Shown here piece by piece: positions 34,183 to 43,143 of a stretch of 64,000 nucleotides of DNA. The stretch is taken from positions 62,001 through 126,000 of the forward strand of contig NZ_JBHZSG010000005.1 of NCBI RefSeq assembly GCF_043642205.1. Reading direction: 5' to 3'. The position numbers and the translations under genes were made by a program. The stretch is from Thalassotalea_A litorea. Lineage in GTDB: Bacteria > Pseudomonadota > Gammaproteobacteria > Enterobacterales > Alteromonadaceae. The notes under the pieces were generated by a model, which saw nothing but the letters and a program-made list of their open reading frames with translations, did not search any database and was not told the DNA's origin. Every line of letters starts with the position of its first letter. The stretch's first letter is position 1.

Positions 34183-34737
34183 ATGAACGAAAAACTGATC
34201 ATTGAACAATGCCAACGCTGGGTAAGCGATATTGTCGTTGAGCTTAATTTTTGCCCCTTTGCGAAAAAAGAAGTCATTAATAACACCATACGTTATCAGG
34301 TGGGCCACGAATTAGATAAAGAGCTTGCCCTGACATTGCTCGCACAGGAGTTGCAATATCTGCAGAATCACCCGGAAGTGGAAACCACGTTATTAATCCT
34401 GGCGGATGGTTTTTCTTTCTTTGATGACTATCTGGAACTGCTGGATTTGGCGCAACAATGGTTAAAAATGAGCAAATTGGAAGGCATTTTTCAAATTGCG
34501 ACATTTCATCCGGACTATTGCTTTGCTGATGTATCAGAAGATGATGTCAGCAATTATACCAACCGTGCACCTTGGCCAATCCTGCATATTCTCAGAGAAG
34601 AATCGATGTCTCGTGCCGTAGATGCCCATCCGGATCCTGAAGCAATACCGGAAAGAAATATCGCATTGTGTGAACAAAAAGGTCGACAATTTTTTATCGA
34701 CTATTTAGCATCGTTGCACCCAACAATTAAAAAATAA
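34183..34737 (+). CDS. DUF1415 domain protein
   Basis: The 184-residue cytoplasmic protein shows the DUF1415 pattern: CQRWVSDIVVELNFCPFAKKE at residues 9-29, a central strand-helix core (TLLILADGFSFFDDYLELL) and FHPDYCFAD followed by NYTNRAPWPILHILREESMSRA. The family is widespread in Proteobacteria and has no assigned function. The conserved Cys (NFCPFA) and the two His-Pro-Asp sites suggest a binding or catalytic centre. The LysE gene starts 10 bases after its stop, so they are probably co-transcribed. Confidence 0.9.
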   Translation: MNEKLIIEQCQRWVSDIVVELNFCPFAKKEVINNTIRYQVGHELDKELALTLLAQELQYLQNHPEVETTLLILADGFSFFDDYLELLDLAQQWLKMSKLEGIFQIATFHPDYCFADVSEDDVSNYTNRAPWPILHILREESMSRAVDAHPDPEAIPERNIALCEQKGRQFFIDYLASLHPTIKK

Positions 34738-34747
34738 TCTTCTGTTT

Positions 34748-35383
34748 ATGTCCTTTTATTGGCAAGAATTCTTTACCATTGCTTTGGTACATTTTTTAGC
34801 GGTGGCCAGCCCTGGTCCCGATTTCGCCATCGTATTAAAGCAAAGCCTTACCCGAGGTAGGCAATACGCCATATTAACCAGCTTAGGGGTAGGGACTGGC
34901 ATTGGATTACACGTTGCCTACTCGCTTTTAGGTATTGGTTTAATTATCGCGTCAAATCCAGAGTATATTCGTTGGTTAAGCGTTATCGCCGCCCTTTATC
35001 TTGCGTATATCGGGTGGGGCGGTATAACGGCAAAAGCAGGCGATGGTGCATTGGTTAATATTGACACTAAAGAAGATATTGCGAAGCAATCGAAATGGCG
35101 CGCCTTTGCGTTAGGGTTTGTTATCAACGGCCTGAATGTAAAAGCAACGTTGTTTTTTGTGGCGTTGTTTTCCGTGGTGGTCTCCATTGCCACGCCATTA
35201 TGGATTAAGGCCTCGTATGGTGTTTACATGATGCTGGCGACAGCGGCTTGGTTTTGTTTGGTGTCCTGGCTGTTTACCATTGAAAAATATCAACAAAAGC
35301 TACAGAAAAAACGGCATATCATTGAGCGGGTCATGGGCGTTGTATTGATGTTACTGGCTGTGCGGATAATCTGGCAGCTTTGA
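34748..35383 (+). CDS. LysE/RhtB family amino-acid exporter
   Basis: The 211-residue inner-membrane protein has the family start (LVHFLAVASPGPDFAIVLKQSLTRGRQ, the conserved PGPD-F/N motif at about residues 22-25) and six membrane segments. The substrate is one or more amino acids or similar small molecules, not readable from the sequence. A second paralogue lies at 56262-56888. The gene is 10 bases downstream of the DUF1415 gene. Confidence 0.9.
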   Translation: MSFYWQEFFTIALVHFLAVASPGPDFAIVLKQSLTRGRQYAILTSLGVGTGIGLHVAYSLLGIGLIIASNPEYIRWLSVIAALYLAYIGWGGITAKAGDGALVNIDTKEDIAKQSKWRAFALGFVINGLNVKATLFFVALFSVVVSIATPLWIKASYGVYMMLATAAWFCLVSWLFTIEKYQQKLQKKRHIIERVMGVVLMLLAVRIIWQL

Positions 35384-35553
35384 AACCTTTTATGACGAGA
35401 ATATGTGTTTAAAATCAAATTTATGATTCCACCCTTTACACAAAAAAGTTCGATATTACATTTAATTACAAACTTGTCAGGGGGAGATTAGGTGAGTTTT
35501 GTCAGGAGTTACTGTATAATCGCAAAAATTTTATTAGTAATTAATAAAGCTGA

Positions 35554-36345
35554 ATGAACGAAAAGCGCTATATACAAATAGGCGGCACCCCTGAAAAAGC
35601 CGTTACAGGTGACTATGACATCGATGTCGCTGCCATTATTAAAGAAGCCTGGAAGCTAACTCAGGCGAACAGGCAATCGATTATGGTTGCGGTACTGATG
35701 ATCATGGCTGTGACGATGGTGCTGATGATGGCATTCTCGCAACCTCTGGGCGGTATTGCTGCGGTAATGGAAGATCAGAAAACCTTTTCTGGGCTGAATA
35801 TGATTGTGACAACATTGTTATCACCACTTATCGTCGGGTTAGAAATGATGGGCATCTCCTATGCCATCGGCATGCAGTCAAAACCGACAATGATTTTTTC
35901 TTTTTTACGAAAAAGCGCCTTTATTGCGTTAACGAGCCTGATCGTTATGTGTGCGACCAACCTAGGATTAATGTTGTTGATCGTTCCAGGTATCTATTTG
36001 GCCGTTGCGTTATCAATGAGCGGACCTTTGGTCGCTGAGAAAAATCTGAGCCCAAATCAAGCGATTATTCTTTCCTTAAAAGCGACTCGTTTTAAATGGC
36101 TTAAAATTTTCCAGGTGTATTTATTTGTGATAGCGATAGTGATGCCATTGGCATTTATCGTTGTTGTATTGGCTCAAAGTGTGGGCATTATCCCTGCGGC
36201 GGTGGTTGCGATACTTGGACTAAGTTGGATCGCACCGTTCTTCTATTACGTGAAGGGAATTTTGTATCGCCAAATTTTTGGCGTGCGAATGCAGGTGCTT
36301 GATGATAACTCCGAGGGCTCAGGCGAAAGCTTCTTTTCTGCCTGA
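35554..36345 (+). CDS. Integral membrane protein, unknown function
   Basis: The 263-residue protein has a cytoplasmic N-terminus of about 45 residues (with GGTPEKAVTGDYDIDV) and six hydrophobic segments from about residue 45 to 230. It ends in a short polar tail. The layout is that of poorly characterised COG-level membrane proteins near envelope genes. I do not assign a family. TATAAT occurs at 35515-35520, 33 bases before the start, and would serve as a -10. The Bax-like gene begins within its stop codon. Confidence 0.65.
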   Translation: MNEKRYIQIGGTPEKAVTGDYDIDVAAIIKEAWKLTQANRQSIMVAVLMIMAVTMVLMMAFSQPLGGIAAVMEDQKTFSGLNMIVTTLLSPLIVGLEMMGISYAIGMQSKPTMIFSFLRKSAFIALTSLIVMCATNLGLMLLIVPGIYLAVALSMSGPLVAEKNLSPNQAIILSLKATRFKWLKIFQVYLFVIAIVMPLAFIVVVLAQSVGIIPAAVVAILGLSWIAPFFYYVKGILYRQIFGVRMQVLDDNSEGSGESFFSA

Positions 36346-37178
36346 TGATTAGTGCAATGAAAAAACTATTCTTGCTACTGGCGGCGACGCTTGTGATGTA
36401 TATGATGGCACAACCGGTATATTTCTGGTTACAACAGCCGCAACGCTCCGATGCCAGTAATACCCCTGAACAGAGCAGCAAAGTAACAACAGAGCCGAAG
36501 GCTATTCGTTATCATAATGTTGAAATTCCGGATTTTTCCAGCATTGCTGATGTTACTGAAAGAAAGAAACAATTCTTCGATTTTCTACGACCGGCGATTG
36601 TTGCAGAAAACCAACGTTTACTGTTGCTACGCCAGCAGATTCTAAAGAGCCAACAGCAATATCTGAAAAATGGCAAATTGTCCTTAGCTCAAAAAGAATT
36701 TTTGGCTGAAATGGTCGATTTGTACGACATAAAAACCAGCAAAGATATCAACAAGCTATTTGCGCAATTATTATTGCGTGTGGATCAGATCCCGATGGAA
36801 TTGGTGTTAGTCCAGGCAGCCAATGAATCAGCCTGGGGAAGCTCGCGATTTGCGCAACAAGGACTGAACTTTTTTGGTTTGTGGTGCTTTAAGCGCAATT
36901 GTGGCATGGTTCCTAAAGGTCGTGATAATGGTGCACGGCATGAAGTCGCAACATTTGATAGCGTACAGCAAATGTTAAGATTTTACTTTCACAACCTCAA
37001 TAGTCATTACGCCTATGACTTATTTCGCTCGATTCGTGGCCAACTACGTGAACATAATCAGCCATTACAGGCAGATGTATTGGCGACGGGGTTACTGCCA
37101 TACTCGCAACGCGGTATTGACTATATCGTCGAAATTCACACCATGCTGCGACAAAACCAGAGATACTTTAAAGCGTAG
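36345..37178 (+). CDS. Glucosaminidase-domain protein, Bax-like
   Basis: The 277-residue protein has an N-terminal membrane anchor or signal (KKLFLLLAATLVMYM) and a C-terminal GH73-like glucosaminidase domain. The core is ELVLVQAANESAWGSSRFAQQGLNFFGLWC, with the likely catalytic glutamate in NESAWG, then TFDSVQQMLRFYFHNLNSH and ATGLLPYSQRGIDYIVEI. This is the arrangement of E. coli Bax, a predicted peptidoglycan hydrolase. The start overlaps the stop of the membrane-protein gene. The second ATG (36357) is a possible alternative start. Confidence 0.85.
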   Translation: MISAMKKLFLLLAATLVMYMMAQPVYFWLQQPQRSDASNTPEQSSKVTTEPKAIRYHNVEIPDFSSIADVTERKKQFFDFLRPAIVAENQRLLLLRQQILKSQQQYLKNGKLSLAQKEFLAEMVDLYDIKTSKDINKLFAQLLLRVDQIPMELVLVQAANESAWGSSRFAQQGLNFFGLWCFKRNCGMVPKGRDNGARHEVATFDSVQQMLRFYFHNLNSHYAYDLFRSIRGQLREHNQPLQADVLATGLLPYSQRGIDYIVEIHTMLRQNQRYFKA

Positions 37179-37283
37179 CGCCTGAGGAACTCACGACTCA
37201 GGTTGTTCGTTGCATAACCGCAAAACAGACTTACTATAATCTAATAATTACTGTCCATAACACCATAAACAGGCCCTGCAAAC

Positions 37284-37943
37284 ATGATAAGAAAACTGAT
37301 AACTGTGTTGTTCCTTACCCTGGCGATGACAAGTCTCAAAGCTCAGGCTCTGGATCTCGAATACAAAGGATTTTATCAGCGCCTGGAAATCATCGAAGAT
37401 AACGAACTGGATAAAATCACCATGGGTTTCTATCTGGTCGATGCTTACGATCGACAACGCTGTGAGATTCAAAGTGCGTTATTGTTTGGTCCTGGCATTA
37501 CCGATAGAGCTATCGAAACGGGCAATGATGGTCGGTTGATGGTTCCTTTTGATAAAAAACTTTACGATGGTTTTGCGATATTGCGCGTCAATTTGCAGGA
37601 TCCCGGGCAAAACTGTACGTTGCAAATGCAAATTCAAGTAAAAGATGCCAGTAAAACCGCGTTTAGTTTTGCTGAGTTATCCGCGTACCGTGAACAAATG
37701 CAAACCCTAATGGATGAATTTGGCGGTTTCCTTTGGTTTATGATGCCAGATGTGCAGGGACTGAACCTTAAATTGGCTAACGACAATAGCTTGTCGTATA
37801 TCGATGAAACGTTGCAATCGGCACTTAATTGCGAGCAACGTCAGTGTACTTTGGCAATCGATGAAGGGCAAACATCGTCAGAAATGGCATTGCAGTTTAG
37901 CCAGCCGCCGATTGTCATATCGCCATGGGTTGCAAAGGACTAG
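37284..37943 (+). CDS. DUF2987 domain protein, periplasmic
   Basis: The 219-residue protein has a signal peptide (cleavage near AQA-L, residue 22), then the DUF2987 pattern: LEYKGFYQRLEIIEDNELDKITMGFYLVD, LMVPFDKKLYDGFAIL and MQTLMDEFGGFLWFMMPDVQGL. The family is limited to gammaproteobacteria such as Alteromonadales and has no known function. Its end is 23 bases before the sigma factor start, so the two could be co-transcribed. Confidence 0.85.
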   Translation: MIRKLITVLFLTLAMTSLKAQALDLEYKGFYQRLEIIEDNELDKITMGFYLVDAYDRQRCEIQSALLFGPGITDRAIETGNDGRLMVPFDKKLYDGFAILRVNLQDPGQNCTLQMQIQVKDASKTAFSFAELSAYREQMQTLMDEFGGFLWFMMPDVQGLNLKLANDNSLSYIDETLQSALNCEQRQCTLAIDEGQTSSEMALQFSQPPIVISPWVAKD

Positions 37944-37965
37944 ATTAATCTTCTTAGGAAATTCA

Positions 37966-38565
37966 ATGCCAGGCAAAACAGAATTCCATGACGATATCGT
38001 CACCATATGGAAACAGTTTAGCGAGCAATTAAAGAGGTTTTTGCATCGTAAAATTTCAGATCCTCATCAGGTTGACGATTTACTCCAGGATATCTTGCTA
38101 AAAAGCTATCAGCAACTATCCACTCTTAACGATATATCAAAAATTAAACCCTGGCTGTTTCAAATTGCTAACCACACTATTATTGATTATTACCGTAATC
38201 AGGGCAGAGAGAACAAGGTAGTTGCTTCAGGTATCGACGACAACGTACTAGATTCCCACGGCAATGCTAATACCGAGGATTTCGAAAGCCCGTTAACTGG
38301 CCTTGAAGACTGCCTTGAGCCTTTTATTGAGGCTTTACCGAAAGAGTCGAAAGATATCCTCACCGCCATCGATTTGCATGGTCAAAGTCAAAAAGATTAT
38401 GCCGAGCAACATGGCATTGCCTATTCCACCTTAAAATCCCGTACCCAAAAAAGTCGTGAGTTACTCCGCGGCCTGTTTAACCGTTGTTGCCAGTATGAGT
38501 TAGATGCTCGGGGCAATATGATGGAATGGCACGAAAAATCCAAAGGTTGTGATAAGCATTGTTGA
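37966..38565 (+). CDS. sigZ: ECF-type RNA polymerase sigma factor, SigZ-like
   Basis: The start at 37966 is preceded by TTAGGAAATTC. A longer frame from 37804 would overlap the DUF2987 gene and is not needed. The 199-residue protein has region 2 (LKRFLHRKISDPHQVDDLLQDILLKSYQ, then IKPWLFQIANHTIIDYYR) and region 4 (LTAIDLHGQSQKDYAEQHGIAYSTLKSRTQKSRELLR). A tail after region 4 carries CCQYELDARGN and ends CDKHC, which is the SigZ signature. No anti-sigma gene is beside it, unlike most ECF factors. The target promoters are unknown. Confidence 0.88.
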   Translation: MPGKTEFHDDIVTIWKQFSEQLKRFLHRKISDPHQVDDLLQDILLKSYQQLSTLNDISKIKPWLFQIANHTIIDYYRNQGRENKVVASGIDDNVLDSHGNANTEDFESPLTGLEDCLEPFIEALPKESKDILTAIDLHGQSQKDYAEQHGIAYSTLKSRTQKSRELLRGLFNRCCQYELDARGNMMEWHEKSKGCDKHC

Positions 38566-38906
38566 TTATCTTTGACGCAATACGATTTTACGTAATGCTC
38601 TTGATGCTAAAATTTGACCTTAACTCATTGAAAAGGTTAATGTCTTCGAACAGCGATCTACAGTCATACAGGGAATTACACGCTGGCTTTAAAAGTACCC
38701 GAGGTAACGGCTATTCTAACGCTAGTTTTGTCATCCTATCAATTTGACACCACCTCAAAAGCTGTGGATGTAAAAACACTTGGTATTAGCCGATGATGAC
38801 ATATTCTTGCCCTGGACAGCGGGTTTCAACACGACCGAAATTAACATGGATAAAATTGATTAGTAGGTTAGTTCGCCTTGGCGATATTCAAGGCGAACTG
38901 CTTGCT
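38566..38906. other. Intergenic region without a supported gene
   Basis: Between the sigma factor and the PEP-CTERM gene there is a 62-codon open frame (38559-38747) with no ribosome binding site and unconvincing composition, which I reject. An 11-bp perfect inverted repeat (38870-38880 with 38889-38899, 8-base loop) lies just after the PEP-CTERM stop. It has no T run, so it is a weak end signal. Confidence 0.5.
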
Positions 38907-39506
38907 TTAAACCCGGCACTTAAGTCGTATTAATCCCAATCCAAACAACAATGCGAGCAATTGAGTGGAGGGCTCCGGCACTGGAGTCGGTAAATTTCTT
39001 GACAAGCCTGTATCATCACGAAAGACCTCCCATAACGCGGAATCAACGTCTATATTCCCGATGACATGTAAGCTTAATTGAGGTCCATCGTCGATCGGCA
39101 TGATATCACGACGCTGATTGTACGGGTCATCAAACAGATTATTCCGGTTTGGGAAGTTTGGATATTCACTGACTGTTATGTAATACGTCCCCGTCAGCAA
39201 ATCAAGTATCAAACCGGAATCCCAAAAGGTTTGCTCCTCAGGGAAATTATATGGCGCAACATATTCATTATCATCATTGTAGGCAATGAAATTGCCCTCA
39301 TTATCATAGAATGCAACAATGGGATCAAAATTGGCTCCATAATCGAACGAGGTGGTAAAGATAATGAGCGGACTATCCGTTAATAGTTCAAGCTGAACAA
39401 CCGCTACATCATTATTCGTTTTAAATAATTCATTAATCGTCAACAACGCCGCCTGTGAAGCGCTTGAAAGCATCAGACAGAACAACAAAGTGACAAGTTT
39501 TTTCAT
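38907..39506 (-). CDS. PEP-CTERM sorting-domain exported protein (DVUA0089-like)
   Basis: The start at 39506 is chosen because GGAGAC lies 6 bases before it. An ATG four codons upstream lacks one. The 199-residue protein has a signal peptide (cleavage near SQA, residue 19). The body is beta-rich with an Asp/Asn segment (DYGANFDPIVAFYDNEGNFIA) like the DVUA0089 family. The C-terminus is a classic PEP-CTERM tag: VPEPS, a membrane helix (LLALLFGLGL) and a basic tail. Such proteins are processed by an exosortase and tied to exopolysaccharide-rich surfaces. No exosortase is encoded in this window. Confidence 0.85.
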   Translation of the reverse strand: MKKLVTLLFCLMLSSASQAALLTINELFKTNNDVAVVQLELLTDSPLIIFTTSFDYGANFDPIVAFYDNEGNFIAYNDDNEYVAPYNFPEEQTFWDSGLILDLLTGTYYITVSEYPNFPNRNNLFDDPYNQRRDIMPIDDGPQLSLHVIGNIDVDSALWEVFRDDTGLSRNLPTPVPEPSTQLLALLFGLGLIRLKCRV

Positions 39507-39698
39507 AAGTGTCTCCAATCAGGTTAAAACCATCACTCATTAAGCAAATGGCTTGCCATGAAGGATTAAGGTCTATTTATCAATCTCTTACGCATTAATT
39601 TTTAGTCACCACATTCAGCCTTGTAAGAACCACTGTCACCATAACTGCGTTTCAACTCCAGTTGTTAACACATAAGAGACAGTCGTCTCATATCGGAG

Positions 39699-39724
39699 AT
39701 ACCGTGTATTATCACGGCATGACG
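39699..39724. repeat. REP-like palindrome, copy 2
   Basis: ACCGTG (39701-39706) faces CACGGC (39713-39718) around a 6-base loop within the same outer frame AT...AT-GACG as copy 1. The single A:C mismatch breaks the otherwise perfect stem. TTTCTTCCACC follows as in copy 1. Confidence 0.65.
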
Positions 39725-40000
39725 CAAGAGCTTTTGCTGTTTCTTCCACCGAAAATTGCTCTTCGATAACTGCTCCTGCGTTAATCTACCTGCATACATC
39801 CATGTACTTGTGCGTTACTCTACCTCATACTTGCATGTATTAGTGCATTTTCTGCATACAGGCCATCCTTGGCCATATCCGACAACGTCCTCTCTCAAAA
39901 ATGTAATCGCCGCTATCTTTTTTCGTCTTTTTTCAACCTCGGTCGTCTTATAGATTAAAGACACCCATGCAAGGATTTAACATCCTTAGGAGACAGAGAA
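39725..40000. other. Noncoding region ahead of the GST gene
   Basis: Together with the preceding 190 bases this makes a stretch of nearly 500 bases without a gene between the PEP-CTERM gene and the glutathione transferase gene. It holds the REP-like hairpin and the tandem repeat described separately, and otherwise nothing that I can identify. A 65-codon open frame at 39756 lies across the repeat and is rejected. Confidence 0.5.
39777..39843 (+). repeat. Imperfect tandem repeat of 34 and 33 bp
   Basis: TGCGTTA-x-TCTACCT then C-A-T-A-C and CATGTA recur in two adjacent units (39777-39810 and 39811-39843) with a few substitutions and one deletion. A third partial TGCAT follows. The region contains no credible gene. 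Confidence 0.65.
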
Positions 40001-40729
40001 ATGATTAAAGTCGTAAGTTTTAAATTATGTCCGTTCGTGCAACGGGTAACGGCATTGCTAGAGGCGAAAAACCTTCCCTATGAGCTTGTGTACATTCAAC
40101 TAAGTGATAAACCACAATGGTTTTTGGATATCTCGCCAACAGGTCAGGTTCCTGTGTTGATCACCGAAGAGGGGACGGCACTATTTGAATCTGATGCCAT
40201 CGCTGAATTTCTAGATGATGCTTATCCAGCTATTGAAGCTAATGTCAGTGCCACTCAAAAAGCATTGGATCGCGCCTGGGTTTATCAGGGCAGTAAACAT
40301 TATCTGACCCAGTGCTCAACCATGCGCAGCCCGGATGCTAAGGTATTTTCAGAACGTCTTGAAAAGCTGCAAAAAGCTTTTGCACGAGCAGAACAACAGT
40401 TAGCACAAGGACCCTATTTTAAAGGCAGTCAGTTAAGCAACATTGATATGGCCTGGTTACCACTTTTACACCGAGCGGATATTGTTCGTCGCCTTACGGG
40501 TATTGATATGCTTGAAGGCTTTGCGAAGGTGCAAAAATGGCAAAAAGCGATTGTTGGTTTAGATTTGCTGTATGGCACAATCAGTTCTGATTTCGAACAG
40601 ATATTTATGAACTTCTATCTTGGTCAAAGCACCTATTTAGGCAAAGTCATGCGCGGTGAACATAATGAGCAGGATTGTGATATTACGAAAAACGCATGTC
40701 ATACTTGTTGTTATAAGAAAGGCCAGTAG
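40001..40729 (+). CDS. Glutathione S-transferase family protein with Cys-rich tail
   Basis: The 242-residue protein starts with the thioredoxin-like domain (FKLCPFVQRVTALLEAKNLPYELVYI; CPF at the active-site position of Omega-like classes), with SPTGQVPVLI and ESDAIAEFLDD as the glutathione-binding stretch. The helical C-terminal domain follows (LSNIDMAWLPLLHR). The last 16 residues (CDITKNACHTCCYKKG) form a tail with four cysteines that is not part of the standard fold. AGGAGAC precedes the ATG. It may be a thiol transferase or dehydroascorbate reductase-like enzyme, but the substrate is unknown. Confidence 0.88.
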   Translation: MIKVVSFKLCPFVQRVTALLEAKNLPYELVYIQLSDKPQWFLDISPTGQVPVLITEEGTALFESDAIAEFLDDAYPAIEANVSATQKALDRAWVYQGSKHYLTQCSTMRSPDAKVFSERLEKLQKAFARAEQQLAQGPYFKGSQLSNIDMAWLPLLHRADIVRRLTGIDMLEGFAKVQKWQKAIVGLDLLYGTISSDFEQIFMNFYLGQSTYLGKVMRGEHNEQDCDITKNACHTCCYKKGQ

Positions 40730-40746
40730 TTATCTACTGGCCTTTC
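40717..40746. terminator. Bidirectional hairpin between GST and S46 peptidase genes
   Basis: A perfect 13-bp stem (40717-40729 with 40734-40746) with a TTAT loop includes the GST stop codon. Only short T runs flank it. Its position between convergent genes supports a terminator role. Confidence 0.65.
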
Positions 40747-40787
40747 ACTAGGTTCAATCGTTACTCGTGTTTATCTACAAACGAGTA

Positions 40788-42947
40788 CTATTCAACGATA
40801 TCCATTTCATTAATCAGGTTAGTCGCACCATCAATATGCTCCATTACCCAAAGCATATAACGCACATCGACATGGATAGAGCGGTTTAATGAAGGGTCAT
40901 AATCCCAGTCACCAATAATGCTTTCGTAGACACCATCAAATACTAAACCAACGAATTCGGCTTTGTCATTAAGCGTTGGTGAACCTGAGTTACCACCAGT
41001 TATGTCTAGTGTACCTAGGTAGTTTACTGGCACAGAACCTAGCTCAGGCCGAGCATAATCGCCGTATTCTTTATTCGCGATTAACGATAGCTGTTTGTCT
41101 GAAGCGTTAAAAGGCACTTCGCCAGTGTTTTTCGCCGCTATACCTTCAAGGCGGGTAAACGGTGTTGCCCATAAACCATCCTGAGGTGAATAGCCTTTTA
41201 CATTGCCGTAGGTAATACGCAAAGTAGAGTTCGCATCGGCATATACCGGAAGGTTCTTATCTTTGTAATAGGCGATTAGTGCTTCCATGAACTTCGGACG
41301 ATAAGCCTGAATTGCACCGCTTAACGCTTCATCGCTTTGCTCTAATGCTTTGCGGTCATCAAAGGTAGCAACGGCTAATTGAATGAACGGGTCTTTGCTG
41401 TCAGCGAAATCTTCGGCAGATTTTTCCATCCAGGCAAGACGCTGCTCTTGTTCCGCAAGCTTACTTTTCGCGTACATTGTATCGAGTTGTTTAGTGATTT
41501 TCGCTTCATCAGCACCGTTATCGATACCGAAAAATTTATCCAGGCTCGCTAAACGCTCGTTTGCTGGAAGTTTTGCATAATCGCTTAACAGCTTGGTCAT
41601 GATCGCTTTATCAATCACTTGATCATAACGACGGTTGATGGTTTTCATGCCTTGAACAAAACGGTTTTTATCACGATTCTGGTAGCCACTTTTGCGTGCG
41701 GCATCCTCAAGCTCTTGCTCAATCGACCAGCGGTACAGACGGTTTGCACTGCTGTAAAGGGCACCATAACGCATGTAACCTAAGATAAGGTCACGGGACT
41801 GGTTTTCCTGACTTTGAGCAATGAGTTTATTTAAACCAGTTAGGGCGTCACTGTATTGTGCTTTACGCTTGCTATCTGCATTGATCCAGTCGGCCAAATC
41901 CGCTTCCAGTTTTTGCTTACGGGCTAGCATATCGCCTTTTTGATAACTGGTGATCATACTGCCATAGTTTTTGGCATAGTTGGCAAGGCTTGCCAGTGTG
42001 CTTTCATACTTTATACGGGCATCACTTTCTGGTTCAGAATTGGATTTGATTAAATCGATAATAGCTTCACGCATCGTTTTCGCGTGTGGGTAAGTCCAGG
42101 TGAACTGGTTTTCCACTTCGCTGGCAACGCGATAACGGTTAGTGCGGCCCGGGTAACCCAGAACCATGATGTAATCACCGTCTTCTACTGACGCTTTATT
42201 CACTTTGAGATGATGTTTTGGCTCATAAGGAACATTATCTTCATGGTAATCCGCCGGTTGACCATCTTTGCCAACATAAGCGCGGTAGAAACCATAATCG
42301 CCAGTATGACGTGGCCACATCCAGTTATCGATATCACCGCCGTATTTACCCACACTCATCGCTGGCGCGTGCACAAGACGTACATCGCGTATGGTCAGTT
42401 GTTTGAATAGGAAGTACTGTAAACCGCCGTGGAAGTTAACCACCCGACAACGATATTTGTCATCAGCCTCACATTCAGCGACTAACCCTTTGCGGTTTTG
42501 GTCAATAACGCTAAAGCGCTCAGCGCCATCCATATCGGCATTCAAACCCGCGTTAACCTGCTCGGTTACTTCATTAATTTCTTCGGTCACATAGATGCGG
42601 CTACCGGGTGTTGCCTGTAACTCTTCATCAAAGCTCTTTGCTAAAAACCCATCACGTAGCAGGTTGTTCTCTTCGGTAGAGTTGTACTGAATAGAACCAT
42701 AAATACAGTGGTGGTTTGTTGCTACAAGCCCTTTATCAGAAACAAAAGATGCGGTACAACCACCAAGGCTGACGATTGCACCCATTGGAAAACCGGTAAG
42801 ATTGGTTAGGTCACTAGGATCTAATTTCAAACCAGCCTGTTTTAACTGCTGGCTAATTTCAGGTAGCTGATTAGGTTGCCACATTCCTTCATCAGCCTGG
42901 CTGGCAATGCTGAATAAGGCCAGACAGGAGGTTAAGAGTTTTTTCAT
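40788..42947 (-). CDS. S46 family dipeptidyl-peptidase (DPP7-like)
   Basis: The start at 42947 (GGAAGTAACT before ATG) gives 719 residues with a signal peptide (cleavage near SQA-DEG, residue 17-18). The chymotrypsin-like halves contain TNHHCIYGSI (catalytic His80), an Asp region and, near the C-terminus, DITGGNSGSPTLND (catalytic Ser). Between them is the large helical insert typical of S46. GLVFDGVYES carries Gly at the position that, in my memory of the family, is Gly in DPP7 (hydrophobic P1) and Arg in DPP11. The enzyme would cut dipeptides off peptides in the periplasm. The longer frame from 43004 lacks a ribosome binding site. Confidence 0.93.
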   Translation of the reverse strand: MKKLLTSCLALFSIASQADEGMWQPNQLPEISQQLKQAGLKLDPSDLTNLTGFPMGAIVSLGGCTASFVSDKGLVATNHHCIYGSIQYNSTEENNLLRDGFLAKSFDEELQATPGSRIYVTEEINEVTEQVNAGLNADMDGAERFSVIDQNRKGLVAECEADDKYRCRVVNFHGGLQYFLFKQLTIRDVRLVHAPAMSVGKYGGDIDNWMWPRHTGDYGFYRAYVGKDGQPADYHEDNVPYEPKHHLKVNKASVEDGDYIMVLGYPGRTNRYRVASEVENQFTWTYPHAKTMREAIIDLIKSNSEPESDARIKYESTLASLANYAKNYGSMITSYQKGDMLARKQKLEADLADWINADSKRKAQYSDALTGLNKLIAQSQENQSRDLILGYMRYGALYSSANRLYRWSIEQELEDAARKSGYQNRDKNRFVQGMKTINRRYDQVIDKAIMTKLLSDYAKLPANERLASLDKFFGIDNGADEAKITKQLDTMYAKSKLAEQEQRLAWMEKSAEDFADSKDPFIQLAVATFDDRKALEQSDEALSGAIQAYRPKFMEALIAYYKDKNLPVYADANSTLRITYGNVKGYSPQDGLWATPFTRLEGIAAKNTGEVPFNASDKQLSLIANKEYGDYARPELGSVPVNYLGTLDITGGNSGSPTLNDKAEFVGLVFDGVYESIIGDWDYDPSLNRSIHVDVRYMLWVMEHIDGATNLINEMDIVE

Positions 42948-43097
42948 AGTTACTTCCTTAAAATGAAACCCGCTAATGCTACAACAAATGCGATAGGGCG
43001 GCATTAGCCATAGATTTATTGCGGGTGGAGATTTGTAACAAACTGTTTGCGTTGCATATAAAATGTACGATATGAGAGTCGGGATTTCTTACAAACA

Positions 43098-43124
43098 AAA
43101 AAAGCCAGCGTAATGCTGGCTTTT
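43098..43124 (-). terminator. Terminator of the Tsx-like porin gene
   Basis: AAAAGCCAGC (43100-43109) pairs with GCTGGCTTTT (43115-43124). On the minus strand the hairpin is followed by a run of seven T. It starts 20 bases after the stop of the porin gene. Confidence 0.85.
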
Positions 43125-43143
43125 ATAAAATTTAAACCTGACG

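Noticed and set aside
37804..37965. Longer N-terminus for the sigma factor
   Set aside because: It overlaps the DUF2987 gene, and the ATG at 37966 has a good ribosome binding site and the expected family length.
38559..38747. 62-codon open frame after the sigma factor gene
   Set aside because: It overlaps the sigma factor stop, has no ribosome binding site and shows no family resemblance or membrane or signal pattern.
39756..39953. 65-codon open frame in the repeat region before the GST gene
   Set aside because: It runs across a tandem repeat, lacks a ribosome binding site and has biased composition caused by the repeat.
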